Source: Oscheius tipulae (lineage: Eukaryota > Nematoda > Chromadorea > Rhabditida > Rhabditidae). From it: a DNA stretch of 64,000 bases. The translations under genes and the position numbers were made by a program. The notes beneath the pieces were generated by a model. The model was not told where the DNA came from. It saw only the letters and a program-made list of their open reading frames with translations, and ran no database searches. The stretch is taken from contig JASJZH010000002.1 in assembly GCA_037178975.1 (NCBI GenBank), positions 8,731,501 to 8,795,500 on the forward strand. Direction: 5' to 3'. Of the stretch, positions 1-11,775 are shown in pieces (within the stretch, counting starts at the first letter, position 1; each line of letters opens with the position of its first letter).

Positions 1-136
1 TGTTTACGGTAGTCCTAGATTTTTTGAACTGATTACAGCCCGGGTCGGGAGAAAAAGGAGAGAAAAAGGGGGTCAGTGTCTTACTGACACTGCTCCCCCG
101 TTTGTTAGAGACTTGAGAAAAAATATATATTTTCAG

Positions 137-2514
137 TTCGACACCAAGCCCGACGTGGGCCAACTGCAAATGCAGATGAGGGAGGCCAAGCCATACAAGT
201 GCACTCAGGTTGGTCTAAGGATTACTTTTTGTGTGTTTCCCGTACTGTCTCGGCCGATCTAATTTATATTTTTCATCAATTTTGATGGTACGGATAAGGA
301 ACAAAGCACGTACTTCTCTTCACGTACTGTATCTGTCGATGTCTTGGCCTGTACCAATTTTATTACCCAAGCCGATACGGATGAGAGCCCATTAGAGAAA
401 TCCTCTCAATTGAAACTGTTTTGTTCCCGTACTCTCTCGGCTAATCTCTGTGTATTTTTTCTAATGAGATGACTAGACAGAATTCGCGGAATTTCAACCG
501 AGGTGGTACGGGTGAGACTCCCGTCTGTTCACTCTGTCACCTCGTTGAACTTTTTGATCTGCTAAGATGGCACGGGCAAGAAAAAGTATACATTTTTCAG
601 TGCGCAAAGTCGTTCGCAAACAGCTCATATCTGTCACAACACATGAGGATCCATCTGGGTATCAAACCGTTCGGACCCTGCCAGTACTGCGGCAAGAAGG
701 TGGGCTCTTTATTTTTTTTCAATAACTAAAAAAGTGCATTGTTTGTACGAGAGGACGTGCCTCTTTTTCCCGTTTTTCGGAGGGGAGCCCTTTGTGGACA
801 AAAAGGACACCGTCTCCACGTGTCGGACATACAATGGAGGCCACAAGAGGGTGTCTGGGTTTTGTCTCTGTCTCTCCGTTTTTCATTTGTCGAATCCTGT
901 TCTTTCCAAAAAATCCGGTCCTGTTATCCCCTCCTCCAGCTAATAGCTAAAGTCGGGCGTCAAAAAGACCATTTCTTTGTCTATCTCTGTCTCTTTGCCG
1001 CCACTACAGTATCCGTTACCTCTCACAGGCTATTAACTGGGAGACACGGTCGTGGCGAAAGGGGCAGAGGCTCACACTCAAAATGCGCCCTTGGCGCGTA
1101 GGCAATCATTTGCGAATCGGCAGCAGCTGTTTTTTGGGGGCGTCATTTTTCATGGCCAGCCTCTAAGCCGGTTTTTCGGAGGGCGGCACGACGAAAAAAT
1201 GGCTGCCGATCGCAGGGGGCAAAAGGGAAAACGAGGAATGCTAAAAGTGAGAAGAAATCCTTTTTTTTTCAGTTCACGCAATTGTCGCATCTCCAGCAGC
1301 ACATCAGGACACACACTGGAGAGAAACCGTACAAGGTAAGAGACATAGACAGCGAAAATTTTTGCCCTGATCGTTATGTACTGGGCCGAACTGTCTATCT
1401 ATGCAGCTGCTCATACAGGAAGTGCACTGTTTTGTTCGGTCCCAGCCGTTCGTGTACATTTCCCGTTACAATACAAACTTTCAGTGCAAGTACCAGGGTT
1501 GCGAAAAGGCCTTCAGTCAGCTGAGTAACCTACAGTCACATTCGCGCTGTCACCAGACCGATAAGCCTTTCAAGTGCAACAGCTGCTACAAATGCTTCTC
1601 CGACGAGCAAAGTCTTCTGGAGCACATCCCGAAGCACAAGGAGTCCAAGCACTTGAAGGTTGGTGGCTATTTTTCAAGTCAGAAGTCATTTTTAGGTCCA
1701 CATCTGTCCCTTTTGCGGCAAATCCTACACCCAGGCCACGTATCTCCAGAAGCACATGACGAAACATGCTGACAGGACACGTGGAGGAACTCTCGGCTTC
1801 AGGCCAGACTTCCCGACGGATCCGTTAACCATGAATGATTTGTGGAGTGGAATGCCCGGAGCGATGGGTGACAATGCTCATGATGCTCAGCAGTTTGCCA
1901 TCAGTAAGTTTTTATTAACTGACAGCTCGTAAACTATTCTTTCCAGACCAATTCGCGAACCAGGCCATGATGTCGCAGATCAGCCAGTCGCAGGCTGGAC
2001 CCTACAACGCCGCCAACTCGGCCTTCTCCCTCCTGAACTTCCGGAACAACCGCTTTTATGACCAGTTCCCGCAGAGCATCAAACCTGAGCGTCCTGCAGG
2101 GTGAGTAAAGCATTTTCCAATGGCGCTAGTATCCCTGTGTCCCACCCAACTTTGTATGTGGGACGAGTTTTTTTTATTGACATTCAGAGGAGTCTGTGAC
2201 TTATTCTTTGCAAAAAATGATACAGTATACCTTGCTAAACTACAATCGTACGGTGATGGTACATGCCATTGTGAGAAAACTATTAGGCCTAAACCGGAAG
2301 GTTTAGAAAGAAGAATTTGTTTTTGAAAATTTTTGTTTAACTATACAGCTTCAGGTTCAACATGATCACGCCGCTGGAAAACATCCAACGCTATACCCAG
2401 CAAGGAGCCACAGCCACTGTCGCCGTTTCCGCTGCCGGAGGAACAGCCGTCTCGACATCGCAACATTTTCCGCCGTCAATAATTAATCACATGAAGCCGC
2501 CGGCGGCCTACTAG
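137..2514 (+). CDS. lin-29: LIN-29/rotund/ZNF384-type C2H2 zinc-finger transcription factor (5' end outside window)
   Basis: Exons read at 137-208, 601-699, 1273-1335, 1485-1658, 1696-1903, 1947-2100 and 2349-2514 (TAG); all phases agree and give 311 codons. Five consecutive C2H2 fingers are visible, with the family-typical strings [54 protein letters not shown] and [16 protein letters not shown]. After finger 5 comes a low-complexity tail ending [10 protein letters not shown]. In C. elegans LIN-29 is the heterochronic factor that drives terminal hypodermal differentiation; that role is known for the family, not shown here. The acceptor of the last exon could be at 2348 or 2354, changing two residues. 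A possible AATAAA lies at 3257-3262. The N-terminal exons lie before base 137 or outside the window. Confidence 0.9.
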
Positions 2515-3766
2515 CCATTTTTTGTAGTTTGAGCCTTCCCCTTACGTTTTAACCACAAACAGCACAGCCGGTACCCTCCAGATCTTTCGCTGGCCTTCCG
2601 GGTATGTTCTCCTGTATTCCTTCTGGGAGTCTAACTCCCGAGACCCCGAGGGCCTCTCTCTCTCCACGCACCTTTTGCATTTTTCTCTCGGTCAGTAACT
2701 CGCGTAGAAAATCTATTCCTCCTTCTTTTGTGTCCAAATTCTTGTTGGCTGCGCACCAACTCAGTTTTCGGAAAGAGTTGGCGCCTTCAGGCCATGAACT
2801 TCCCCCTCCAAAGTGCCAACTTTTTATTCTAGCTTTTTAGAGGTGTGTGCTCCCCGTTGGAAGTGTTCGCCAAGCGATCACTCCTACCCCAAACTTTTCT
2901 AGGCTAAAAATGTTCTCGCAGCGATTCTCCAAACCAGTGTCCAACACTGGCTAATGTGTTTTCTTCCTCCTTGTTGTTTTGTAGGCCTCCAATTTCTTCA
3001 ATCCAGTGTTCAGCTGTACTCAGTACAGTAGCTGGTTTTTATGAATCCCTTTGGGTAATTTATTTTCCCTCCCCCTACCACAATATTTAAGCATTAACAC
3101 GTGTTCTCCTTCATCTTCTCTCACTCAGCTTTTTCATCCCGGTCCAACTTCCTCCTTCCCAGTAATGATTGTTTTCAAACCGGTTAGAGTCCGGTTCTGA
3201 CCAAACACAGTCCAAGAATACCCGTATTGTTACTATACATGAACATCCAGACAAAGAATAAACCTTGAAAACTATAGCTATTGGCATTGGGAATTGGACA
3301 GTGATTTGAATTACTAAACTTCACATAGTGGGATTTGTATACCACGAGGATGCATGACTGAAACCCCATTCGAGTGTTTGAACCAGGTTGAAGTCATGGT
3401 AGTTACAGCATTGGTGTTTGTGGCTCGCTTAAACTGCTCAGGACTTACCCGTCGCCAAATTTGGAAATTCACAGAACATCACGGTTGGTAAATTGTTTTC
3501 CGATAATGCATTTACAATTAGTTGATACTTGGATTCCACAAAAAAATGATTAGAGAGAGATTCTGAACAAGACCTACATTGCTTTTCCTTGTTAAGTTTC
3601 AATTCTTGGATTTAGGAAATTACTCAATTTCAGTCGTAAAAATTTGTGCTGTTTTTCATTTTACTACTTTCACTCTTTATAAAACGGAAGCAGGAACATG
3701 TGAACAGCCTTCAAGCTTCTTTTTGAAATTCAAAGCAGTCATCTCTCGGATTATATAAGAGCTCCT
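2515..3766. other. Gap: 3' UTR and intergenic
   Basis: No coding exon recognised between the lin-29 stop and the 3' end of the MATH-domain gene (convergent pair). Candidate poly(A) signal AATAAA at 3257-3262. Confidence 0.5.
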
Positions 3767-6700
3767 CTAGATAAAGGGCATCTTTCTTAGCTCCTTTCCA
3801 CAGCTCAAGACGACCAGTTCGGCCCCTTTAGCCTTCAGCCTTTTGGCAGCATCCAAGGTCCTGAGCATGGCTTCCTCCTGTGACAGTACTCCTTTCACAA
3901 AAGGCATACCATCAGTGATCAAGGCGGCTGACTGTTGCTTCTGTCTAATCTGTGGTAACACTTGACAATGTTTGTGGAATTTTCTGTCAAGATAAGTTAA
4001 GCTAATGCAAGAAGAAACTTTTTTGAGTTTGCAAGCGAGTTTTTGAGTACTGTTTTTAGTTGTGAAAATAAAGTTATTGTTTTTGCTCCTTGGAGAGTTT
4101 TTTTTTTGGAATGGACGACTCGGAGCGTCGTCTTCGGAAGGCTCAGAATGATCAGAATAGGAGGAACAGATATGTAATTATTTCTGCTTTCCCTTATGGC
4201 TTTAGAGAACACTTTAGTTCTTTAGTCGACAGTTTAGTCTTTTTTTAGAAGAGGCTCCCTTAGTGTTTATGCTTTTCTGTTGGGAGTTATTATAAGCGTG
4301 TCTGTTATTGTTCCTTGCTCAATAAGCGGCGAAACCGACTGGTCACCATACGAAACAAAATCTTTTCGTACCCACAGGGAAATAAGATGCACAATTGCCG
4401 ATCAGATCGCTGAAGTAAAATGCCGGGAGGAATGCTTGAGAGAACCGGGAGAGCTCAAAAAATTATGACGTGTTTTTTTATACAATATAGTTCAACACCT
4501 GAAAATTCGATACTTTAAAAAAAAAGGCTATAAACCTACCGCAGGGCCCTGGAACGAACAGTGACCTCGAGGGTGACCGTGTCATTGTCGATATAGCCGC
4601 AGGCGGGGTTCGAGACATCCTGAAATCAAAATTTTGAAGTTTTCTTTCTAGTTCTCTTCACTTTGTCCTCCCCGTACACTCTCTGGTATTGCTTAAGAAG
4701 TTTTATTCTCTTCTCCCCGTACTCTCTCTGGTACTGCTCAAAAATTTAGAGCCTCTGGGAGATTGTGTTGTACCTGTGCAGCCTCGGTGCTATTTTCTCA
4801 CCCGTATTGTCTCGGCACAATGGGTAGCGTGATCGCTCTCATTTAAGCTATTGGGTTGGCATATAAGTCTTTTCGCTTTTTGTAAGCATGTCCTTTGTCT
4901 TGTTTGCAACAATGACCGAGCTGTTGATATAGCACCTCGTGCAGCTCACTCAGTCCTCTATAACCACCATGCAAGACATCACTTCTTTTCTTCTTGTTCT
5001 CTATTCTCTGTTCGTCTTGATCCGGACTATTGATGACCGGCCACCCTACGACCTGCGACACGAGTTCCTCAAAGGCACGAATGAAGCCCAAACGGCGGCT
5101 GATATCAACGATGTTTATGGCCAAGGGACGACGTCTACGAGGGTATGTCAGTTGTGGCTCTATCGCTTTCGGTCTGGGAACAAAAGTGTCGAAGATGAGC
5201 CAAGGTCAACTTTTGATGAATCGAAGCTGCTGCAGCTCGTGAACGAGAACAATCGGGAGACTACCCGTGAACTAGCAGAGGCACTGTCTGTCAGTCATGC
5301 TGCAGTGGAACACCATGTGAAGCAATTGAGAGTTATGAAGAAAATGGATACTTGGTTACCGCATGACCTCAGTGACACCCAGAAGTGGCAGCGCATGTCC
5401 GTCGCCCATTTTCTCTTGTCCAGGTATGAGAGGAAATCCTTTTTATCACGCCAGATAACGGGGGAAGAGAAGTGAGTAACGTACGTAAGCTTCCAAAAGA
5501 AGCGTCAATGAGTGGGTCCAGGGCAGGCACCAAGTCCTGATGTGGAACCCGACACTCATCAAAGAAGATTATACTCTGTGTTTCCTGGGATATCGAAGCA
5601 GTGGTGCACTGGGAACTGCTGGATGCTGGAACTACCCTTACTGGCGCCATAAACAGCCAGCAACTTGAAAAGGTTGCCATTGCACTTCGTCAGAAACAGC
5701 CGCTGAAGTCGAAGGTCGTCCTGCAGATGGACAACGCGCGCCCCCATGTTGCAAAACTCACTCACTCCAAGATCCACGACCTAGGTTGGGAGATTCTGCC
5801 CTAGCCTCCTTATAGCCCGTTCCTTGCCCCTTCCGATTATTATCTGTTCCGGTCTCTCAACAACGGTATTGAAGGATAAAACTTCGATTCCGACGACGCA
5901 CTCTAAACTTGGTTGAGAAACTCCTTCGCGTCGAAACCCAAGGTGTTCTACGAGTGTGGCATCCGTAATCTACCCGTGAAATGGGCAGACGTGGTACATC
6001 ATAATAGTAATTACAACGAATGAAAAAGTTGTTTGGAAGTCAATAAATTTTTGCATTTGAAAAAGCGAAAAGACTTAGCTGCCAACCCAATATTTAGCAA
6101 GATTTCCTACACGGATTCGATCTGCCGAGATAATACGAGACAATCTAACCGAGCTTAAAGAAAACCAGAAAAAAAAACCCCTACCTTCATCATGAGAAAA
6201 GCCGAGTAGCCCCAGTCGTCTTCATCCTTATTGAAGGTGTGACTGATGGCTCTGACGTAGTCCTCGACACCCTCTTTCTTTGAGACCATAATGAGCTCAA
6301 AGTCTGCGTAACAGTTCCAGTTCCTGTAAATTTTGAATGAAAATGAATGGGACGGGTACATACGATGGTGTTCCCTCTTCTGGACAGCACTGGAGAAAGA
6401 CACCGAGGCAGCGGGAGGTCTTGATCCGGGTGAAATGCTCACGGGGCTGGACTTTTAACTTCCTGAAAAAGATCTTGGGTGAGAGAGACAGAGAGACATT
6501 CGCTCAATATTATTTCGTCTTACAAGCTCATTTTCCTCATTTCATGCGTGAATGAAGGTTGATTCCCGCGAAAATCCCCGGAAACAAAAACAAAAAGTTT
6601 TGTCTCGGTGGGAATCGTACTAAAAACCCTCGGTGACGTTTAAACTCCAAGCGAAACTCTAAACTCCTAGAATGTACAAATTACCTCCCGGCCGGAAGTA

Positions 6701-7735
6701 AACTGTACATTCGAAGTTTTCGATGGCGCTGAACACAGTTGTGGTCTTAGTTTTTTTTCCAAAAAGTTATATTGGACGACTTTTTGCCTCTCAACTGTAC
6801 TCTTATAACTCTCATGCTAAAAAAAAGAGAGGCAAAAGAACATACCAGTTCACATCCCTCGCCCGAAAAGGATGTGAGATGACTTCCTTCTCCATCTCCG
6901 AAAATCGGTCAATATCCAGGGTCAGGACACTTTCTTCGAGATCTAGGGAACAACAGGGTTCGTTATTGGATATATAGTCGATATGGTAGGTCATGGTTTC
7001 ATCTGTCTGGCTAGCTGTGTCCTTCGTCAGCAAGATCCTGGAATAGCTCAATGTATCTCTTTGTAGCTCTGTCTCTGTCTTTTCCAAAAACTTCTCGTTA
7101 AATGAATGCCTAAAAAATATAAACGAACGTTGTTTACCTCTGTCCGTTCACCGGCTTGCACATGATCCCGTCTCGTCCAAATATATTAGTCCCTGAAAGT
7201 GATACTAGCAATTACGAGTATAGAGAAGAGGGGGAGAAAATCGAACGCTAGGAGACGGGATGAAAATGAGCAAAGCATCGATCCGGGTAAAATCTAGAGA
7301 AATAATGGGATGGGTGTCTAGGCAACAGGAAGAAGCGAGAGGTGGCAGGGAGAGAGTGTCATAAACGGTCCAAATCGATAGGATTGGGCAGGGAGAGTGG
7401 TTGCGTGTGGAACGCAATATTGTTCAAATCTGGCGCCAACTCAATTAGCACAGAGTCTATATTACATACGGGCTAGCAAGAAAAGACTATTGCTTCTTTC
7501 TGTGGGAGAAATGAGGGGAAGAAAGTTTTCTCTACAAACTGGTAGGATACTACAATTGAACACAGATCAGGACACCCTGAGTCACGAAAATGAGTCTTGT
7601 CTTGGCAAATAGATTTTGACCTGGATCTATAGGGAAACAACTGCCACGAGATGGTACGGGTGTGAAACGGGCGTTCCAGCACAAGTCAATCACTCTTTTC
7701 AGTGTCAAGAAGTAATCTTCCGGTCTTGTGATATT
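3767..7735 (-). CDS. MATH (TRAF-like) domain protein
   Basis: Minus-strand exons with agreeing phases: 7621-7735, 7138-7192, 6846-7109, 6364-6462, 6185-6323, 4540-4619, 3767-3944. The MATH domain spans exons 3-6: DVNWKLKVQP, CLGVFLQC, SNWNCYADFELIMV, ISHTFNKDEDDWGYSAFL and GYIDNDTVTLEVTV, closest in feel to the USP7 N-terminal MATH domain. No ubiquitin-peptidase sequence follows; instead a short Lys/Leu-rich helix ends the protein. Known role of MATH domains: peptide binding, often in E3 or deubiquitinase complexes; the partner here is unknown. The first listed exon starts right beside a dispersed palindromic repeat, so the true 5' end may be missed. Its donor (AG|GTCAAA) is weak. A dead mariner lies in the 4620-6184 intron. 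Confidence 0.6.
4851..6090 (+). mobile_element. mariner element with TA target duplication
   Basis: Terminal inverted repeats begin TTGGGTTGGCA and run about 32 bp at both ends (4851-4886 and 6055-6090), flanked by TA at 4849-4850 and 6091-6092. It lies antisense inside a MATH-gene intron. Length about 1.24 kb is near full length for mariner. Confidence 0.92.
4939..6024 (+). pseudogene. mariner transposase, degenerate
   Basis: Recognisable mariner blocks in order: helix-turn-helix part with FRSGNKSVEDEPRS and TTRELAEALSVSHAAVEHH (about 5170-5320), the TGDEKW region as ITGEEK followed by a stop near 5473, HWELLDAGTTLTGAINSQQL (near 5610), and the second catalytic block LQMDNARPHVAK (near 5725). 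Several in-frame stops (for example 5473, 5802, 5878) show it is dead. Transposase of the DD34D type in the family; cut-and-paste function lost here. Confidence 0.85.
6545..6830 (-). repeat. SINE-like repeat, tRNA-derived family
   Basis: Region 6545-6660 has the same arrangement as 9500-9670 and 13990-14140: a GAATGAAGGT-type leader, then a reverse-strand tRNA-like part with a decayed B box. The part 6715-6810 (TTTTCGATGGCGCTG... TTCCAAAAAG) matches 10730-10805. Confidence 0.5.
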
Positions 7736-7835
7736 CTGCAAAGTGGTAGATTTTGATCAGGGCTACAACTTTTCAGAACATCGCGGAGCTGAAAGATCAT
7801 GTTTTCGACACGAAACAGGCTGTAAAGTTTATCAT
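7736..7835. repeat. Palindromic dispersed repeat, copy 1
   Basis: Core inverted pair CTGCAAAGTGGTAG / GGCTACAACTTTTCAG around a GATCAGG centre, followed by a conserved tail (CATCGCGGAGC...TTTTCGACACGAAA). Same core at 38628-38710 and 48714-48833. Occupies most of the divergent promoter space between the MATH gene and dyf-13. Confidence 0.7.
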
Positions 7836-8036
7836 TGGAAATTTTTGGCTTGAGAGCTAGTGGGAGGCGGGAGCCTCGAAACACTGTTCATCATCACACC
7901 TTAATCCAAAACAGTTGCTTATTTTGGATACTAAAATGGCAACAAATAACGCGTTACCATGGTAATGCAGCCTGGGTGTAGCATTTGAGCCGCGCCTGAT
8001 CCCCCCAGCTTATCCTTCCCGACGACAAAAATCACT

Positions 8037-11000
8037 ATGGTGGGTTACTGTAAGCTCAAACTTAAGCCAATACAGATCTTTTCTCGTCTCTTGTCCAAAA
8101 AGCAGAACGCTGGACAGGATGTTCGTCCTACCAGGCAGCCAAAAATGCCAGAATTGGACGAGTTCCTCTTGAAGAGAGACTACGCCGGAGCCATTTCCCT
8201 GTTGGAGGTTTTTGCAATGAAAAAAGGTTAATGAGTGTAGTCCATTTAGTTCAAAATGAAGGGAGACCGAATGAACATCACGACGAGAATGTGGCTGGGA
8301 CATTGCTATTTCAGGGCCGGAGATTATCAGAATGCTACGAATGTGAGAGGGATAGAGACAGGGAGACATAGAAACAGAAAGAAAGAGAGAGACAGAGAGA
8401 GACATTGCAGATCTACGAGAACATGCTGAACATGGAAGATTGTCCGCCAGAAGTTGAGACCTATCTGGGGTGCTGTCACTTCTACCTGGGAAACTTCAAT
8501 GACGCGAGAGATCACGGAGAGAAGGGTGAGTTTACAAATTTTTCTCAGTTTAAGGAGCATCCTCAGGACCGAAGAGTACTCTTCAAAACCGTCTCCTCTT
8601 TCACGTGGCCCACAAGTTGGACGATGAGAAGAAGTTGATGTTACATCACCAACAGTTGAAGGTAGGAATACATATTGAAACACAATCACGATATGACTAC
8701 AGACGTGAGACATTTAGATCATCGGACAGTCCTCTCTTCTAGACAGTCGAAAATGTCGAAAGTCATGAACGGCTGTTTCTCTGCCTCACAGTCTCTCTAC
8801 TCCTCTTTTTCTAGACCGACGTCCTCGAAGACCAACTCTCCCTGGCCTCTATGCATTTCATGCGTCTTCACTACAACGAAGCAAGCAAAATCTACAGCTC
8901 CATTCTGGAAAAACATTTGTAACCCTTTTATAGCTCCAACTTCATTCCATCTCTTTTAGGAACATGATGGCATTGAACGTCTATATCTCCATGTGCTACT
9001 ACCAGATGGAATACTACGACGTCGCTCAGAAAATGATCAACGCCTACCTGAAGAGCTATCCAGACAGCCCAGCGGCTCTCAACCTGACCTACGCTATAAC
9101 CTACAGGACCTATCAGGGTAACAAGTCCCCTTCTATCGATCTGGATAAGATTCCTAAATCTTCTCTGTATCCATCAATTAGAGCCATAGTTCGACACAAC
9201 AGTGTTGTCTTCCGAGATGGAGACGGAGCTCTTCAGAACCTTCCCTCGATCCTGGATCAGGTTCCCGAAGCTCGCCTGAATATGATCATTTACTATGTGA
9301 AGCAGAGTAGGTACAGATGGTAAAAGTGAGGGAAAGTTTTCAGGGAACGTGGAAGGAGCCTTCAGAATCGCTGAAGAACTGACACCAGTCAAGCCCATGG
9401 AATTCCTGGTCAAGGCGATTGCCTATGCGATGAGTGGAGTCGTGAATGATTCGGTAAAAGAGAGAGAGAGAGTTCCATTGTTCTCTCTGGCTCATGTTGC
9501 TCATTGTTTGCGCGGATGGAGGTCAGATTCAGCGCCCTCGAAAATCTTCAGAAATTGAAAAAGAAAAAAGTTTCCGCAGGAACCGAACCAACAACCCTCG
9601 GCGTCGTGTGAATCTCAAGCGAATGCTTTAACCTTCGCGTCACGGTGTTCGATGCTCCCGTAGCGCCTCGACAAATCTGCGCACACTTGGAATAATAGCT
9701 ATAGTCTATTTCCAACGTCTAGCGGCACATGAATTTGAACGCTGAAGGCACAGTATTTGCGCGCGAAGAAAAAATTACAAATTATTGAATTTTCTCCATT
9801 TTCCGCATACTTTTTACAAATTCTTACCATGTAACACAATTCTAGATATCCATAAACCTACTTGATAACAAATTTAGGGCGAATATCTAAGAAAAGCGTT
9901 GAAAATGGCCAGAATTTGTGAGCAGAGGCCCATTTTTGGCTACCACGCCTTTTCAGGCGTTTTTCTGGCAGATTTTTCTACAAAATTGCTGTCAAGTAGA
10001 TTTACTTAGGCCCCGAATCCGCCAATGTTAAAACAACTAAAAAATGGCTGTAAACACTCAAAAATAGCGAAACTGACAGTCTGATCCCGTGTTACTGTAA
10101 TTTCCTCGCAAGACCTTTCGCACTCTACCTTTAAAGAATTCGTAAGTGCCGCTGGAGGTTGGAAATGGACTATAGCACTTTCGTCTATAGTTCATTTCCA
10201 ACAAATAGCGGCAGTAAGCCAAATAAATTGTTTAGCTGGGGATCCGAGCCCCCGACACCGCGATCCGTAGACCGCGCGACCTGGCATTGCGCCATGGATG
10301 CATTGTCGGGGTTTCAAACAACAATACGACGAATGTCTCAAAATGTGGACGGGGCCAGTTATGGACAATTCGTCCCTGGTTGGAGCTTCTTCTTCTTCGA
10401 CATCGGTAACGATCGTCGATCGAGAGTGAAAATGCAAAAAGAGGTTTCTATTTTGCTCGGAAAGCATAACGATAAAATAACAACCAAAATATCAACAAAA
10501 ATGACCAGAAACGGAAAATATATGGAAACAAGCAAAGTTGAAAATGTCAAAGGAATTTTGAAAAACGCCGCATTTTTCGAGGTCCGTGATGAGACTCGAT
10601 TTTTCGTTTTTTTTTCCGAAAAACCTTTAAAAAATTGGCTCACTGCCGCTATTCGTTGGAAATAGACTATAGAGACCCAGGTTCGATTCCGACCGGAGGT
10701 AGATTGAACATTCCAAGTTTCCTGATGTTTTCGATGACGCTGGACTCGGACACAGTCTTAGTTTTTCTCCAAAAAGCTATTTTGGATCACTTTTTGCTTC
10801 TCAAGGGACAGAGAAACAGTGGGTCTTTCAGAAAGAGCATCTGGACGTGGCCAACAGCTTCTTCAAGATGGTCGGAGAGTCCAGTCTGGAAGCAGACACC
10901 ATTGCTGGCCGTCAGGCCATGGCAGCTCATCAGTTTTTGAGTGACCACCACGACGAGGCTCTGTTCTACTATGAATCTATAGCTGTAAGGTTGTGCTGTC

Positions 11001-11679
11001 TTTTCCACTAGAAACTTCCAGAAATTCATGGCTAATGACAACACGTTCCTCTTCAACTACGCTCAATGTCTCCTATTCTGTAATCGAACCGATGAGGCCG
11101 AACAGGCCTTCCTTTCTATTGGACAGAAGAGTCCGGAAAGGAATCTTCCCATCTTTAAGTATCATTTGGCCAAATGCTGTAAGTTGAAATTCTAAGCAAT
11201 CCAGAAAATGATACAGTAATCCGGAACGGAAAGCCAGAAGTGGTCTGGGACATGATCAAGCAGACCCCGGAGCCACAGATCGTCTTTACAATCACGAGGA
11301 TTCTTGCGAATGACGGTTTTCGAGTGATAAACAGGATGTTCAAATTTTTAAAGAACTCATTCAGGCAAAGGCATATTTTTACTCTGGACTGGCTTATGAC
11401 AGTTTAAGCCGCATGGATCCGAGTCCTGACTACCATCAGGGTCTGCTCTGCAGCGCCTCTGGATTGTTCTCTGATTTTGTGAGAAGAAAGAAACCGAAGT
11501 GGGTGACAATGACACTACCTACAATTTTCAGCGTGGTACAACAAATGTCAATCCTCTGCCGTGTTCTGGAACGCTGTGAACAAGGAGATACCGACAAAGT
11601 TGCCTCGGTCATCAAGAAGTACGCTGTCAAGAATGGAATCGAACTTGCTTCGGCTGAATTTGACTTTATGTTGCAATAA
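8037..11679 (+). CDS. dyf-13: TTC26/DYF-13 (IFT56), intraflagellar transport complex B subunit
   Basis: Eleven exons with agreeing phases: 8037-8207, 8250-8342, 8411-8525, 8555-8661, 8815-8918, 8960-9306, 9344-9453, 10832-10984, 11022-11178, 11217-11323, 11365-11679; 592 residues, against about 550 in vertebrates. TPR-type repeats throughout. Diagnostic strings: DEFLLKRDYAGAISLLE at the N-terminus, LQNRLLFHVAHKLDDEKKLM, ALNVYISMCYYQMEYYDV, RHNSVVFRDGDGALQNLPS and FLFNYAQCLLFCNRTDEAEQ. In known species it carries motility cargo along cilia. Start is the only upstream ATG; the first 35 residues are not conserved and could hide a short intron. The last exon is open through a possible 3n intron (11504-11531). 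An AATAAA overlaps the stop codon. The 1.38-kb seventh intron is filled with repeats. GST starts 96 bp downstream. Confidence 0.92.
9500..9670 (-). repeat. tRNA-derived SINE-like copy
   Basis: On the minus strand a tRNA-like A-box region (AAGGTTAAAGCATTCG) precedes a good B box (TTGGTTCGGTTCC, plus-strand about 9583-9596). Leader GGAGGTCAGATTCAGCG matches 14025-14045. Lies in dyf-13 intron 7. Confidence 0.55.
9699..10175. mobile_element. MITE A (non-autonomous, TIR CTATAGTCTATTTCCAAC)
   Basis: Left end 9699-9728 and right end 10146-10175 are inverted copies (CTATAGTC[TC]ATTTCCAAC...GCGGCAC). No coding capacity. Inside dyf-13 intron 7, nine bases from a second copy. Confidence 0.8.
10185..10672. 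mobile_element. MITE B, same family as MITE A
   Basis: Ends 10185-10216 and 10641-10672 are inverted copies sharing TTTCCAACNAATAGCGGCAGT. Interior at about 10240-10305 holds a minus-strand tRNA-like segment with A box (TGGCGCAATGCC) and B box (GGGCTCGGATCCC). The open frame 10159-10665 is a by-product of this element. Confidence 0.8.
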
Positions 11680-11681
11680 AA
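11676..11681 (+). terminator. dyf-13: Poly(A) signal AATAAA overlapping the dyf-13 stop codon
   Basis: The stop TAA (11677-11679) is embedded in AATAAA, leaving about 96 bases to the next start codon. This is compatible with cleavage between cistrons of an operon. Confidence 0.5.
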
Positions 11682-11775
11682 ACTTGTTTTTGTTTGATGT
11701 TTGAACGCGAGATTTGTCAGCAAAAGTTCCCGCTCTCTTATCGATGGCGCAGTAAACAAGCCCTAGCCTTCTCCA

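Noticed and set aside
7951-7970. Palindrome GCGTTACCATGGTAATGC as an operator
   Set aside because: Short and isolated in a promoter region; chance cannot be excluded and no second copy was found.
10240-10305. tRNA gene on the minus strand
   Set aside because: A and B boxes and a T-stem are present but no convincing seven-base acceptor stem or anticodon stem, and it lies inside a MITE.
10159-10665. 168-codon plus-strand frame
   Set aside because: Coincides exactly with MITE B and includes its TIRs; no protein motif.
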